The translations under genes were made by a program, and so were the position numbers. The notes beneath the pieces are model-generated. The model did no database searches. It saw only the letters and a program-made list of their open reading frames with translations, and was not told the DNA's origin. Of a stretch of 64,000 bases of DNA, positions 1 through 9,373 are shown one piece after another. The first letter of the stretch is position 1. Each line of letters begins with the position of its first letter. The stretch is from Thermoflexibacter ruber. GTDB taxonomy: Bacteria; Bacteroidota; Bacteroidia; Cytophagales; Thermoflexibacteraceae. The stretch covers positions 62,001-126,000 of the forward strand of contig NZ_FONY01000009.1 in assembly GCF_900113045.1 (NCBI RefSeq), in the 5' to 3' direction.

Positions 1-1
1 A

Positions 2-1816
2 CAAACAGGGCGTATTATGGATGGCAGACGTTATTCTGACGGCTTGCATCAGGCTTTGGAAGCAAAAGAAAATGTAAAAGTAGAGGAAGCTACTCAGACT
101 TATGCTACTATTACCTTGCAAAACTATTTCAGAATGTATCACAAACTGGCAGGTATGACGGGTACAGCAGAAACAGAAGCAGGCGAGTTCATGGATATTT
201 ATAAACTTGATGTAGTTGTTATCCCAACTAATAGACCTATTTCCCGTAAAGACCACGAGGATAAAGTGTATAAAACAGTTCGTGAAAAATACAATGCCGT
301 AGTAGAGGAAATTCAAGATTTAGTTGCCAAAGGCAGACCTGTTTTAGTGGGGACTACTTCGGTGGAAAATTCTGAAATCCTCAGTAGAATGTTGAAAATC
401 AGAAAAATAAACCATCAAGTTTTGAATGCAAAGTACCATGCCAAAGAAGCAGACATAGTCGCAGAAGCAGGAAAGCCCGGAACAGTAACAATTGCAACAA
501 ACATGGCTGGTCGCGGGACTGACATCAAACTTACTCCAGAATCCAGAGCAGCAGGCGGTTTAGCTATTATTGGTACAGAAAGGCACGAAGCAAGACGCGT
601 AGATAGGCAGTTGCGAGGTCGCTCAGGTCGTCAAGGCGACCCCGGAACTTCTCAATTTTTTGTTAGTTTGGAAGACAACCTCATGCGTCTGTTTGGTTCA
701 GGCAAAATTGCCAGCATCATGGACAAATTAGGCTTACAAGAAGGCGAAGTTATCCAACACTCTATGATTACTTCCTCTATCGAGAGGGCGCAACGCAAAG
801 TTGAGGAAAATAACTTTGCCATTAGAAAACGTCTTTTAGAGTATGACGAAGTGATGAACTTGCAAAGAAAAGTCATTTATTCTCGCCGTAGAAATGCACT
901 TTTTGGCGATAAATTGGAATTGGACATCATGACCATGTTCTATGAAAATGCAAGGCAAGCCGTTGAAAATAACAAGGGTGATTATGACAATTTCCGCTTG
1001 CAAGTATTACATTTCTTTGGCTACTCTACGCATATAGACAAGCATCACTTTGATACAGCAAAGTCTGAAGATTTGATTGATGAACTTTATCATGAGGCAT
1101 ACAGTCATTACCAAGAGAAAAATGCCAAGATTGCAGAAACAGCTTTTCCTATTCTAAGCGATATTTACAAAACTCACGGAGCAACAGTCAAAGAAATCGG
1201 AGTTACTTTTACTGATGGCAAAAAAATGATAGGAGTAGTAACAGACCTTGCCAAATCTGTAGAAACCAAAGGGAAGGAATTGATAAAAAGCATGGAGCAG
1301 GGGTTAGTATTGGCACTCATAGACCAGTATTGGAAGGAGCATTTAAGGGAAATGGACGATTTGCGTCAGCAAGTACAGTTTGCAGTTTTAGAGCAAAAAG
1401 ACCCACTGATGGTATATAAATTTAGTGCCTTAGACTTATTCCAAGCCTTTATCGGGGAATTGAACGAAAACACCACTGCTTTCCTGTCCAGAGCGCATAT
1501 CAGAGAAGAAAAGCAGCAGGAAGTAGCAGTGCAAGATGCGGACACTATCCGCCGCCGAAACCAAAGCAGGCAAAGGTTACAAACACGCAAAGATGAAAGT
1601 GGCTCTATTCTTGGGAATCAGGACAATAGCGAGGTAATAAAAAATATTGCAAGGGAAAAAATAGAAGTTACTAAACCTATTATTGCCCAAAAAGAACCTG
1701 ACCGCAATGCCAAAGTTACTGTTCAGTATGCTGATGGTACGGTGAAAAAAGATGTAAAGTACAAAAATGTGATAGATGATGTCAAAAATGGAAAGTGTGT
1801 AGTGATAGAGGCTTAA
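2..1816 (+). CDS. secA: Protein translocase subunit SecA, C-terminal part (truncated by window start)
   Basis: This is the C-terminal part of SecA, the ATPase motor that pushes preproteins through SecYEG. The reading frame is open to the first bases of the window (QTGRIM before the first ATG at 17), so the 5' part lies outside. Visible elements are the TGRIMDGRRYSDGLHQA segment, the second nucleotide-binding fold with TNMAGRGTDIKL and the arginine-finger region RQLRGRSGRQGDPG, and the helical scaffold/wing region. The C-terminus ends in VKNGKCVVIEA and lacks the CxCxSGxxxxxCH zinc tail of proteobacterial SecA; from memory this is usual in Bacteroidota. It lies 80 bp upstream of the isochorismate synthase gene, same strand. 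Confidence 0.97.
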   Translation, partial: QTGRIMDGRRYSDGLHQALEAKENVKVEEATQTYATITLQNYFRMYHKLAGMTGTAETEAGEFMDIYKLDVVVIPTNRPISRKDHEDKVYKTVREKYNAVVEEIQDLVAKGRPVLVGTTSVENSEILSRMLKIRKINHQVLNAKYHAKEADIVAEAGKPGTVTIATNMAGRGTDIKLTPESRAAGGLAIIGTERHEARRVDRQLRGRSGRQGDPGTSQFFVSLEDNLMRLFGSGKIASIMDKLGLQEGEVIQHSMITSSIERAQRKVEENNFAIRKRLLEYDEVMNLQRKVIYSRRRNALFGDKLELDIMTMFYENARQAVENNKGDYDNFRLQVLHFFGYSTHIDKHHFDTAKSEDLIDELYHEAYSHYQEKNAKIAETAFPILSDIYKTHGATVKEIGVTFTDGKKMIGVVTDLAKSVETKGKELIKSMEQGLVLALIDQYWKEHLREMDDLRQQVQFAVLEQKDPLMVYKFSALDLFQAFIGELNENTTAFLSRAHIREEKQQEVAVQDADTIRRRNQSRQRLQTRKDESGSILGNQDNSEVIKNIAREKIEVTKPIIAQKEPDRNAKVTVQYADGTVKKDVKYKNVIDDVKNGKCVVIEA

Positions 1817-1897
1817 AAGTACAAAATTTTAGTAACTATTTTCTTAAATACATCGTTTATTTAGCATAGATGTTCTAAACTAAAATTTCAGAAAATA

Positions 1898-3145
1898 TTG
1901 AAAGAAATAGAGTCTTTACTAAGTCGAGCAATGACAGGTATAACGGCAGAAAAATTGCTTTCTGCCGTATTTCATGTAGCATATCAGCAATATCTACCTA
2001 TTGCCGTGTGGAAACTACCCGAAAGTAAGCATATCCGTTTAGCAATAGATTTTTCCTCTGTTTTGCAGCCAGTTAAAGCTGATTTAGAAGAACTTGGTAG
2101 CGGCTTCTTGATAAGTCCATTTATCAACAGAGGGGCAGAAGCGTGGTTTATCCAAGCAGATTTGTACTGGCAGGGAAATTGGGAAAGCGATATGACGAAA
2201 AATTTTAGTTTTAGTCATCGTGCAGAGCAGTATTTTTCAGAGGAGTTCCAAAAGAAGGCTATTTTTATCCAATCTTTAGAAAAACTACTTGCTCAGTCTA
2301 TTAGCCTTCCCAAATTATCATTCAAATCTATACCTCATTCCTTCTTTATGAGCGAGATAGATTTTGAAAATACTGTCAATGAAGCTGTAATAGCCATCCA
2401 ACAGGGACAGTTTAGAAAAGTAGTCTTATCAAGGAGTAAAGAAGTCGCACTACCTACTGATTTTGATTTGATAGCGACATTCAAAAAGATATGTCATACG
2501 TATCCTCATGCTTTAGTTTCGTTGGTCAGTACTCCCCAAACAGGAACTTGGGTAGGGGCTACGCCAGAAACATTGGTAAGTGTGGATAAACATAAGATTT
2601 TCAGAACGATAGCCTTAGCAGGGACACAAGCCAGAGGCAATTTGACCAACCTAAGTGAAGCCCTGTGGACACAAAAAGAAATAGAAGAACAAGCCTTAGT
2701 AAGTCGTTATATCATCAACTGTTTGAAAAAAATTAGGGTTAGAGAGTTCGAAGAGGTAGGACCTAAAACGGTAGCTTCGGGGAATTTACTCCACCTTCGC
2801 ACTGACTTTGAAATCAATATAAACGAAATTAATTTCCCCCAATTAGGCTCTGTAATGTTAGAGCTTTTGCACCCTACCTCAGCAGTTTGTGGTATGCCCA
2901 AAGATGCGGCTCTGGACTTTATCTTAGAAAAAGAAAAATACAATAGAGAATTGTACAGTGGATATTTAGGGCAGGTAAATATAGAGGAAGAAAGTGCTAT
3001 CTTTGTGAATCTGAGGTGTATGCAACTTTTTGATAAAAAAGCTCGCTTGTATGCAGGTGCAGGCATTACCCAAGATTCGCATGCAGAAAAAGAATGGAAG
3101 GAAACAGAAATGAAAATGGAAGCAATGCTAAAAATGCTCTATTAA
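1898..3145 (+). CDS. menF: Isochorismate synthase (chorismate-binding family)
   Basis: The protein belongs to the chorismate-binding fold that converts chorismate to isochorismate, normally the first step of menaquinone synthesis in Bacteroidota. Diagnostic segments are FRKVVLSRSKEV, GATPETLV, ALAGTQARG, LHPTSAVCGMPK and YSGYLGQVN. The length (about 415 residues) fits MenF/EntC. The frame can start at TTG 1898 or at ATG 1931; a TAA sits seven codons upstream of the TTG, and neither start has a clear Shine-Dalgarno sequence, so the start is uncertain. No menD, menB or siderophore genes lie beside it, so MenF is inferred from the family and phylum. It converges on ruvA with a 17-bp gap. Confidence 0.88.
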   Translation: MKEIESLLSRAMTGITAEKLLSAVFHVAYQQYLPIAVWKLPESKHIRLAIDFSSVLQPVKADLEELGSGFLISPFINRGAEAWFIQADLYWQGNWESDMTKNFSFSHRAEQYFSEEFQKKAIFIQSLEKLLAQSISLPKLSFKSIPHSFFMSEIDFENTVNEAVIAIQQGQFRKVVLSRSKEVALPTDFDLIATFKKICHTYPHALVSLVSTPQTGTWVGATPETLVSVDKHKIFRTIALAGTQARGNLTNLSEALWTQKEIEEQALVSRYIINCLKKIRVREFEEVGPKTVASGNLLHLRTDFEININEINFPQLGSVMLELLHPTSAVCGMPKDAALDFILEKEKYNRELYSGYLGQVNIEEESAIFVNLRCMQLFDKKARLYAGAGITQDSHAEKEWKETEMKMEAMLKMLY

Positions 3146-3162
3146 AACTTTCTCTTTCTTGA

Positions 3163-3768
3163 TTATCCTGCTTTTAGGGCATACTTCACAATTTGTTCTA
3201 CTGTTAAGTTATTTCCATGTTTTTTTACTACCGCTTGCACAGTTTTCTCTGCCGCAGGTTTAGCTATTCCTAAGGCTATCAAGGCATTGATTGCCTCTTG
3301 CAAAGTAGCAGAACTGATATACTCACCTAAGATACTGGCTTCTTTGCCATCAGCTAACTGCAAGTTTTCTTTTCTAATCTTGTCTTTCAGTTCTACAATA
3401 ATCATTTGAGCAGTTTTTGCCCCTATTCCTTTGACACTCTGAATAGTACGCACATCTTCTCTGGCTATGGCTTCTCGGATTTCATTAGCAGAAAGAGAAG
3501 AAAGCGTCATCAAAGCAGTGCTTGGACCTACATTGGAAACACTGATAAGATGCAAAAAAAGTTTCTTTTCTTCTGGGTCTAAAAAACCATACAAGGTATG
3601 AGCATCTTCTTTGATACTCAAATAGGTATAAAGTTTACAAGACTGATTCACCTGCAAGTGAGCGGTTACATTAAGCGGGGTGCGGATTTCATAGGCTATT
3701 CCCGCTATCTCTATTACTGCCAAAGTAGCTTCCTTATGCACCAAAGTTCCTTGAATATACGCATACAT
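3163..3768 (-). CDS. ruvA: Holliday junction branch migration protein RuvA
   Basis: RuvA binds four-way DNA junctions and loads the RuvB motor during recombinational repair. The 201-residue protein has the standard layout: an N-terminal OB fold (MYAYIQGTLVHKEATLAVIE), a central pair of helix-hairpin-helix motifs (LISVSNVGPSTALMTL and IQSVKGIGAKTAQMIIVELKDK), and a C-terminal three-helix RuvB-interaction domain ending in VEQIVKYALKAG. It is not next to ruvB or ruvC. It is transcribed divergently from the propeller histidine kinase at 3835. Confidence 0.97.
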   Translation of the reverse strand: MYAYIQGTLVHKEATLAVIEIAGIAYEIRTPLNVTAHLQVNQSCKLYTYLSIKEDAHTLYGFLDPEEKKLFLHLISVSNVGPSTALMTLSSLSANEIREAIAREDVRTIQSVKGIGAKTAQMIIVELKDKIRKENLQLADGKEASILGEYISSATLQEAINALIALGIAKPAAEKTVQAVVKKHGNNLTVEQIVKYALKAG

Positions 3769-3816
3769 TTGGTATATTTTTTTTTATTTCAGCAAAAATA
3801 CATTAATTTTCAAAGC

Positions 3817-3824
3817 CAAATGTA
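3817..3824 (-). promoter_or_regulatory. Putative -7 box for ruvA
   Basis: On the minus strand this reads TACATTTG, matching the Bacteroidota consensus TAnnTTTG about 50 bp upstream of the ruvA ATG. A second match (TATTTTTG, 3793-3800) lies closer to the gene. No good -33 TTTG is present, so this is a weak call. Confidence 0.3.
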
Positions 3825-3834
3825 AGCAATCTTT

Positions 3835-6800
3835 ATGTCTTTGAAATACATTAGAATCATTTTATTATTAATTAGTTGTTTTTCAATATACAATACGCTT
3901 CTTGCCCAAGAGAAACTTTTGCGTTTTGCCCAAGTTTATATGGAACAGAAAGCGGCAAATAGCAATATATTGTGCATTTTTCAAGATAGTAAAGGCTTTA
4001 TGTGGTTTGGCACTACCGATGGACTTAGCAAATACGATGGTTATAAGTTTACTATTTATAAGCACATTGCCAATGACAGCACATCTATTATTAACAATCA
4101 AATTCATGCTATTGCAGAAGACAGCCAAGGGGATTTATGGATTGGAACGAAAAGTGGTCTGAGCAAATATAGATATGCAGAGGAAAAATTTACAAATATT
4201 ATCCTTGATTCTCAGAATCAAAATATCAATAGAATCCAAACTTTAGCCATAGATAACTACGGATTTATTTGGTTAGGAACAGACGGCGGTGGATTGATGC
4301 GGTTTAATCCCATAGATAACAAACTTAGTAGTTTTCTCTATAAGCTCAATGACCCCCGAGAAAATGCTCAGTTGAAAATTAGGAAAATAAGCGTTGATAA
4401 ATTGGGGAATCTCTGGTTGGCTACGGGCTATGGGCTTTTTCACTTAGATGTAAAAAAACAAAATCAAGGTACGAATGCCGCTTTTACCCACTACGTTCAC
4501 AACCCAAGCAACAATAATTCATTGATTAGCAATGACTTAGTTTCAGTATTAGCAGACCAAGCAGGCGATATTTGGGTGAGTACTTCCAATGGAGAGTTAA
4601 ACAAATTAATATTTAGTGAAAAAAAGTTTTTGCGACAGCCGTATCAAGTAGAAGGAAAAAACAGCCAATTATTTACTAACATTACTTCCTTATGTCAGTC
4701 TAAAGACGGAATCATTTGGTTTGGTGGTTATGGTGAAGGATTAAATAGCATCAGTTTGACTAACGGTAAGCTCAAAAGGTATCTGGCAAACAAGAACGAG
4801 CTTTTTAGCATTAGTAGCAATGATATTACAGCGATTTACGAAGATAATGCAGGAATTTTGTGGATAGCAACTTCAGGTGGGGGCTTGCACAAATTAGACC
4901 GCAAAGCAAGTAAATTTGAAGTATATATCCGAGATGAAGGCACCTCCAATACACTTAGCCAAAATAATGTCAAAGCAGTCTGGGAAGATAAGCAAGGCAA
5001 TATTTGGATAGGGACAGCCAATAATGGATTAAATCGCTACAATCCTACCACAAAGCAATACACGCTTTTTGAAAATGAACCTAACAATCCTAATTCCTTA
5101 TCAGATAATAAAATCAATGTACTGTACGAAGATACGTTTGGAACGCTATGGGTAGGGACTAATGGAGGAGGATTGAATAGGCTGACTTTCCAAGACAACC
5201 AAGTGAAGATTGTGCGCTATCGCTACCAAGAAGGTAGCACGAACTGTATTCCTAATGATGTAATTACAGACTTAACCTCCGATGCAGATGGTAATCTGTG
5301 GATTGCTACCGCAGACGGATTAGCAAAGTTCAAACAGCGAGAAAATATTTTTACTATTTATAAGCGAGATATTAAGTTTCCTAATACGCTTAGCAGCAAC
5401 AGTTTGCGGTGTATTCGCTTTGCCTCTACGGGAGATTTATGGATAGGGACTGACGGAGGAGGACTCAATCAAATGAAAGTACAAAATGCTTTTTTCGAGG
5501 AGTTTAGAAACAACTATTTAAAGCAAGGAAGTTTGCCAGATGACCGTATTGCCTCTTTGTATATTGATAGATTTGGTAAAATTTGGGTAGGCACTTTTGA
5601 CGGGGACCTGAACCTGCTCGAGCCTTCTAAAAAAGAATTTAAAAATTATGCCTCCCAGCATGGTATTCAAAGCATAGTACATGGTATCATAGAAGACGAA
5701 AACAACCAATTTTGGCTTAGCGGCTACAATGGACTTTTCATATTTGATGTCATAGAACAAAAAGTAACTCGCCATTACGACATCAATGATGGCTTACCCT
5801 CCAATGAGTTTAACTTAGGAGCTTATCACAAAGGTAGAAGTGGAAAGTTTTATTTTGGCAGTTTAAATGGTATGATTGCCTTTCATCCTAACTATTTAGA
5901 AGAAAGCAAATCTGCCCCTCCTATTGTTATCACAGATTTTAAAATTGCAAACGAATCTGTAAAACTGGGTAAAGAAAACTCCTTTTTCAAAAAAAATATC
6001 AACATAGCTGATGAGATTACGCTATTAGATGATAACTTTTCATTTTCATTAGAGTTTGCTGCCTTAGACTACACCGCTCCCCAAAGAATCAAATACAAAT
6101 ACAAATTGGAAGCGGAGGGGGAGGAGAATAGTCAGTGGGTACTTACTGATGCTTCTAATCGCATCGCTACTTATACAAATCTTCCTCATGGGGATTATAT
6201 ATTTACTGTCATAGCAACCAATAGTGATGGTGTATGGAGTACCAAAGGGAAAAGCATCAAGATTTACGTCAAGCTACCTTTTTGGAAAACTTGGTGGGCA
6301 AAAATACTACTTGTCCTGTTTATATTAACCATCGTATTAGTATTTTATCAGTATAGAATCTATACTATCAAAAAAGATAAACAAAAATTAGAGCAGCAAG
6401 TAGCTGAGAGAACTGAAAAAGTTTCACAACAAAAAGCAGAAATAGAAAGTCAAAAGCACTTATTGGAAGAGCAGAATCATAGCTTGCAACAAGTCAATGA
6501 AAAACTGCGACTTTCTGAGCAGGAACTTAGCGAATTAAACATTACTAAAAATCGCTTTTTCTCCATTTTAGCCCACGACCTGCGCGCTCCTATCAATTCC
6601 ATGAAAGGTTTTTCTAATCTATTAGCTAACTTTGCAGACCAACTTTCCGCAGAAGAAATCAAAAGTATAGCAAAAAATTTAGATGAAACTATTATTATTT
6701 CAAGTCGTTACTTGGAAAATTTGCTCACGTGGGCAAGGTCACAGATGAATAGCATAGAGTTTAAGCCACAGCCTATCTTACTCAAAGAGGCGGTTTATAG

Positions 6801-7230
6801 TACTACAGAAGTCTTAAAAAATAATGCTCAAAGTAAAAAGATTACACTTGAAATTGAAGGTGATTTAGAAATCAAACTTTTCGTTGATGCCAATCAACTC
6901 AATGTAATCTTAACCAATTTGGTTTCTAATGCTATCAAATTTACTTATAACGGTGGGAAAATAATTATAGGAGCGAGCATGCATGAGCAAGATATGGCAG
7001 AAATATATGTTGGCGATACAGGTACAGGAATGCCCAAAGAAGTAGTAGAAAAGATTTTTAGAATAGACTCAAAGCACACTATGAAAGGTACGCAGGGAGA
7101 AACAGGTACAGGTTTGGGTTTGTTGCTTTGTAGAGAGTTTGTAGAAAAAAATGGTGGTAAAATCTGGGTAGAAAGCACCGAAGGGGTAGGCTCTACATTC
7201 AGATTTACTTTGCCTATCGTGCATACATAA
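3835..7230 (+). CDS. Periplasmic two-component propeller sensor histidine kinase (Reg_prop - Y_Y_Y - HisKA - HATPase)
   Basis: This is a membrane sensor kinase with a very large periplasmic sensor. A signal peptide ends near ALLAQ (residue 25). About a dozen Reg_prop repeats follow (GxMWFGTTDGLSKYDG-like, IWIGT, LWVGTNGGGL), filling residues about 30-690, then a Y_Y_Y domain (YKYKLEAEGEENSQW, YTNLPHGDYIFTVIATN). One transmembrane segment at about 815-840 and a coiled coil lead to HisKA, where the phosphoacceptor is the His of LAHDLRAPIN (about residue 914), and to a HATPase with NLVSNAIKF, VGDTGTGMP and GTGLGLLLC. There is no receiver or AraC output domain, unlike the classic hybrid two-component systems of Bacteroides, so a partner response regulator must be encoded elsewhere. 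The ligand is unknown; no substrate locus is directly adjacent. Confidence 0.93.
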   Translation: MSLKYIRIILLLISCFSIYNTLLAQEKLLRFAQVYMEQKAANSNILCIFQDSKGFMWFGTTDGLSKYDGYKFTIYKHIANDSTSIINNQIHAIAEDSQGDLWIGTKSGLSKYRYAEEKFTNIILDSQNQNINRIQTLAIDNYGFIWLGTDGGGLMRFNPIDNKLSSFLYKLNDPRENAQLKIRKISVDKLGNLWLATGYGLFHLDVKKQNQGTNAAFTHYVHNPSNNNSLISNDLVSVLADQAGDIWVSTSNGELNKLIFSEKKFLRQPYQVEGKNSQLFTNITSLCQSKDGIIWFGGYGEGLNSISLTNGKLKRYLANKNELFSISSNDITAIYEDNAGILWIATSGGGLHKLDRKASKFEVYIRDEGTSNTLSQNNVKAVWEDKQGNIWIGTANNGLNRYNPTTKQYTLFENEPNNPNSLSDNKINVLYEDTFGTLWVGTNGGGLNRLTFQDNQVKIVRYRYQEGSTNCIPNDVITDLTSDADGNLWIATADGLAKFKQRENIFTIYKRDIKFPNTLSSNSLRCIRFASTGDLWIGTDGGGLNQMKVQNAFFEEFRNNYLKQGSLPDDRIASLYIDRFGKIWVGTFDGDLNLLEPSKKEFKNYASQHGIQSIVHGIIEDENNQFWLSGYNGLFIFDVIEQKVTRHYDINDGLPSNEFNLGAYHKGRSGKFYFGSLNGMIAFHPNYLEESKSAPPIVITDFKIANESVKLGKENSFFKKNINIADEITLLDDNFSFSLEFAALDYTAPQRIKYKYKLEAEGEENSQWVLTDASNRIATYTNLPHGDYIFTVIATNSDGVWSTKGKSIKIYVKLPFWKTWWAKILLVLFILTIVLVFYQYRIYTIKKDKQKLEQQVAERTEKVSQQKAEIESQKHLLEEQNHSLQQVNEKLRLSEQELSELNITKNRFFSILAHDLRAPINSMKGFSNLLANFADQLSAEEIKSIAKNLDETIIISSRYLENLLTWARSQMNSIEFKPQPILLKEAVYSTTEVLKNNAQSKKITLEIEGDLEIKLFVDANQLNVILTNLVSNAIKFTYNGGKIIIGASMHEQDMAEIYVGDTGTGMPKEVVEKIFRIDSKHTMKGTQGETGTGLGLLLCREFVEKNGGKIWVESTEGVGSTFRFTLPIVHT

Positions 7231-7304
7231 GAAAAATGTGAGTAAAAATTTTTCAAAATTATTAGGATATGATTTTACAATGTGTTAAATATGTGTTATA
7301 TTTG

Positions 7305-7420
7305 TAACTAAGATTTAACTTTTGGCACAATTATTTGTTATTGTAAGATAAAAGTTTAAGTTTTTATATAAATTAATTTGACGATGAAAAAAGCCACACT
7401 CCTTGAGTATGGCTTTTTTA
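7305..7420 (+). ncRNA. Candidate small RNA (or kinase 3' UTR) ending at a strong terminator
   Basis: A TATATTTG box (7297-7304) fits the Bacteroidota -7 consensus TAnnTTTG. About 110 bp downstream lies a strong intrinsic terminator, with no credible ORF between. A transcript of about 100-110 nt is therefore possible. The -33 element is poor (TTTTA instead of TTTG). The same terminator would also end the kinase mRNA, so this may simply be its 3' UTR. Confidence 0.25.
7387..7419. terminator. Intrinsic terminator, probably bidirectional
   Basis: The stem is AAAAAAGCCA / TGGCTTTTTT, continued by ACTC/GAGT around a CTT loop with one internal mismatch. A-tract and T-tract lie on both sides, so it can work in both directions for the kinase gene and for the convergent cvpA-like gene. 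Confidence 0.8.
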
Positions 7421-7574
7421 GTTTTAAGATAAAATGAATAAATTAAAACAGTTTTCTGCACTTATCTAAATCTTTTAGATGTATTGCGTCCACGAGGAGA
7501 GGCTTATGATTATCAATAGCTTAACTTACAGTTCAGAGGAAAAAATAAGGGAATAATTCATTTTATCGGACTAC

Positions 7575-8126
7575 TTATCTACTCAATAGCCTTTGCACTC
7601 CGCTTACCAAATCACCAATAAATGGAGAAATAGTATTCCCAATTTGGAACATAAAGTCAAACAAGCGAATAAGCATTGGGTAAAAGAGGGTTTTATTCAT
7701 CTCTACAGGTTTGAAAATACCAACAGCAGTGAGCATCTCTGCCAAAATACTAAGGGCAAAAGCATATTTGAATGCACCTAAAACCAGCCCAACAAAATTG
7801 TCTAATCCTTCAAACACATCAAAGTTGCCTTTGTCTTGCATTTTTCTGTCTATCAAGCTAATAATAATCACTATCAGCCCATAAATTACTAAAAAAGAGA
7901 TAAAATGTGTAGCCTTAGAAAAACTGCCTACACTCGTTTTGGCAACAGCTACATAACCTTCTTTGACCAGCCAAAAACCTAAAATAGTAAAGACAATAAA
8001 AAAAACGATGGATAGTAACTCAGTCAAAAAGCCTTTTTGATAGCCTTTGTATGCTCCAAAACAAATAAGCACAAAAATAACAATATCTATGAGCGTAAAA
8101 GAAACAGAAGAAAAGCCCGTATCCAT
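7575..8126 (-). CDS. CvpA family membrane protein
   Basis: A 183-residue integral membrane protein with four hydrophobic helices, starting at IDIVIFVLICFGAYKGYQKGFLTE, the CvpA-family signature (colicin V production family, function in most bacteria unclear). The central FISFLVIYGLIVIIISLIDRK and GLVLGAFKYAFALSIL fit the second and third helix pair. It is the last gene of the minus-strand block, 88 bp downstream of lepB. The family assignment is solid; a specific role cannot be given. Confidence 0.85.
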   Translation of the reverse strand: MDTGFSSVSFTLIDIVIFVLICFGAYKGYQKGFLTELLSIVFFIVFTILGFWLVKEGYVAVAKTSVGSFSKATHFISFLVIYGLIVIIISLIDRKMQDKGNFDVFEGLDNFVGLVLGAFKYAFALSILAEMLTAVGIFKPVEMNKTLFYPMLIRLFDFMFQIGNTISPFIGDLVSGVQRLLSR

Positions 8127-8214
8127 GATGATTATTTTTTTGCAATTCTAAAAATTAATCACCAAATTATCAAATTTTTAAGCCTATATTTTTAAAGTAA
8201 TACTTTAACTTTAT

Positions 8215-9300
8215 CTAATCTATCCACTTCCAAAGCCTCTCCCAACGAATAGCAAAAATCCCTTTGTTAGGGTTATAGGAATAAGCTATCATAATAGGTT
8301 TACCTACGATATGGTCTTCAGGAAGCAAGCCCCAGTAGCGCGAGTCATAGGAGTTGTGGCGATTGTCGCCTAAGGTGAAGTAATAGTTTTGTTTAAAAGT
8401 ATATTGAAAAAGCTCTTTTCCATTGATAAAAAGTCGGTCATTTTCTATTTTTACTTTTTTTAGACCTTCATAATTCAGGATAATATGCTGATACAAAGCC
8501 AAGTTCTCAGCAGTGGCTTTGATAGTCATGCCTTTGAATGGAATGACAAGTTTACCAAAATTGTCCCTATTCCAGTTAAACTGAGCAGCAGGAGGCAAGA
8601 TAAAAGTGCCTTTCATGCCCTTAGGTAAGGTATTTGGCATCACCATAGTAATAGAGCGAATAGAGGAGAGTTTCTTTGCGTTCTGCTCTGTAGCATATAT
8701 GAGATAGCCGTATTCCTTTTTGTAAAACTCTTGAATACCAAACTGTTGAAATACTTTTTCATCTATCTCGGCTTGAGTTTTTACCAAAAAACTAAACTGA
8801 GGCTCATAGACTTCTTCTAAAAGTAAATCATTGATATACACCTTTCTATCTCTAATTTCAAAAGTATCCCCGGGCAAAGCAATGCAACGTTTGATGTAGT
8901 GTTGTTTATTTTCTATGTCCTTTTCTAAATCCGCAGGAAAGTTAAACACCAACATATCATTCCTTTGAATCTTTCTCAATCCAAAAAACCGCCAATAAGA
9001 AGGGAAAATTTGATGATAAAGATTGTTCTTGTCCTGATAGAATAGAGGAAGGTCAAAAGGGAGCAGAATACGCTTTCCGTAGTGGATATTACTGCAAATT
9101 ACCTGGTCGCCCTTAGTCAAAGTCCCCTCCATAGAGGCACCGGGTATAGAAAAATTTTCTGCCACAAAAATCCTAAATAAGCATAGCAAAATAGTTGTAT
9201 AGATTGCTAAACAAGAGGCTTTTGAAACTTTGAACGGCGGAAGTTTTTGGGCATGGGCAACTTCTCTGATAGTATGTTTTTGCAGTAATTTCCCCTTCAT
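8215..9300 (-). CDS. lepB: Signal peptidase I
   Basis: Type I signal peptidase, which cleaves signal peptides at the outer face of the inner membrane. A single N-terminal membrane helix (about residues 30-50, AIYTTILLCLFRIFVAENF) precedes the catalytic Ser of SIPGASMEGTL. The general-base Lys lies in HYIKRCIALPGD, and the box-E motif is FTLGDNRHNSYDSRYWG. At 361 residues it is longer than the minimal Gram-positive form because of an insertion between the IALPGD box and GDNR box, as seen in many Bacteroidota. It lies 73 bp downstream of the YdcF-family gene on the same strand. Its clients here would include the many signal-peptide proteins of this window, but not the lipoproteins. Confidence 0.95.
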   Translation of the reverse strand: MKGKLLQKHTIREVAHAQKLPPFKVSKASCLAIYTTILLCLFRIFVAENFSIPGASMEGTLTKGDQVICSNIHYGKRILLPFDLPLFYQDKNNLYHQIFPSYWRFFGLRKIQRNDMLVFNFPADLEKDIENKQHYIKRCIALPGDTFEIRDRKVYINDLLLEEVYEPQFSFLVKTQAEIDEKVFQQFGIQEFYKKEYGYLIYATEQNAKKLSSIRSITMVMPNTLPKGMKGTFILPPAAQFNWNRDNFGKLVIPFKGMTIKATAENLALYQHIILNYEGLKKVKIENDRLFINGKELFQYTFKQNYYFTLGDNRHNSYDSRYWGLLPEDHIVGKPIMIAYSYNPNKGIFAIRWERLWKWID

Positions 9301-9373
9301 GCACGTCTTTTTGTTAAATTTTAGTTCATTTATGGTTAATTATACAATATCCATACCACACATAGAAAACTTT

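Larger units (their letters stand above)
7231..7574. other. Intergenic region with terminator and possible small RNA
   Basis: This 344-bp gap between the sensor kinase and the convergent cvpA-like gene has no plausible protein gene. It holds a plus-strand TATATTTG promoter-like box at 7297-7304 and a strong terminator at 7387-7419. Nothing was recognised between 7440 and 7574. Confidence 0.7.

Noticed and set aside
7384-7437. Micro-ORF of 17 codons (MKKATLLEYGFF...)
   Set aside because: The start and most codons are the terminator hairpin itself; the frame is a by-product of the stem.
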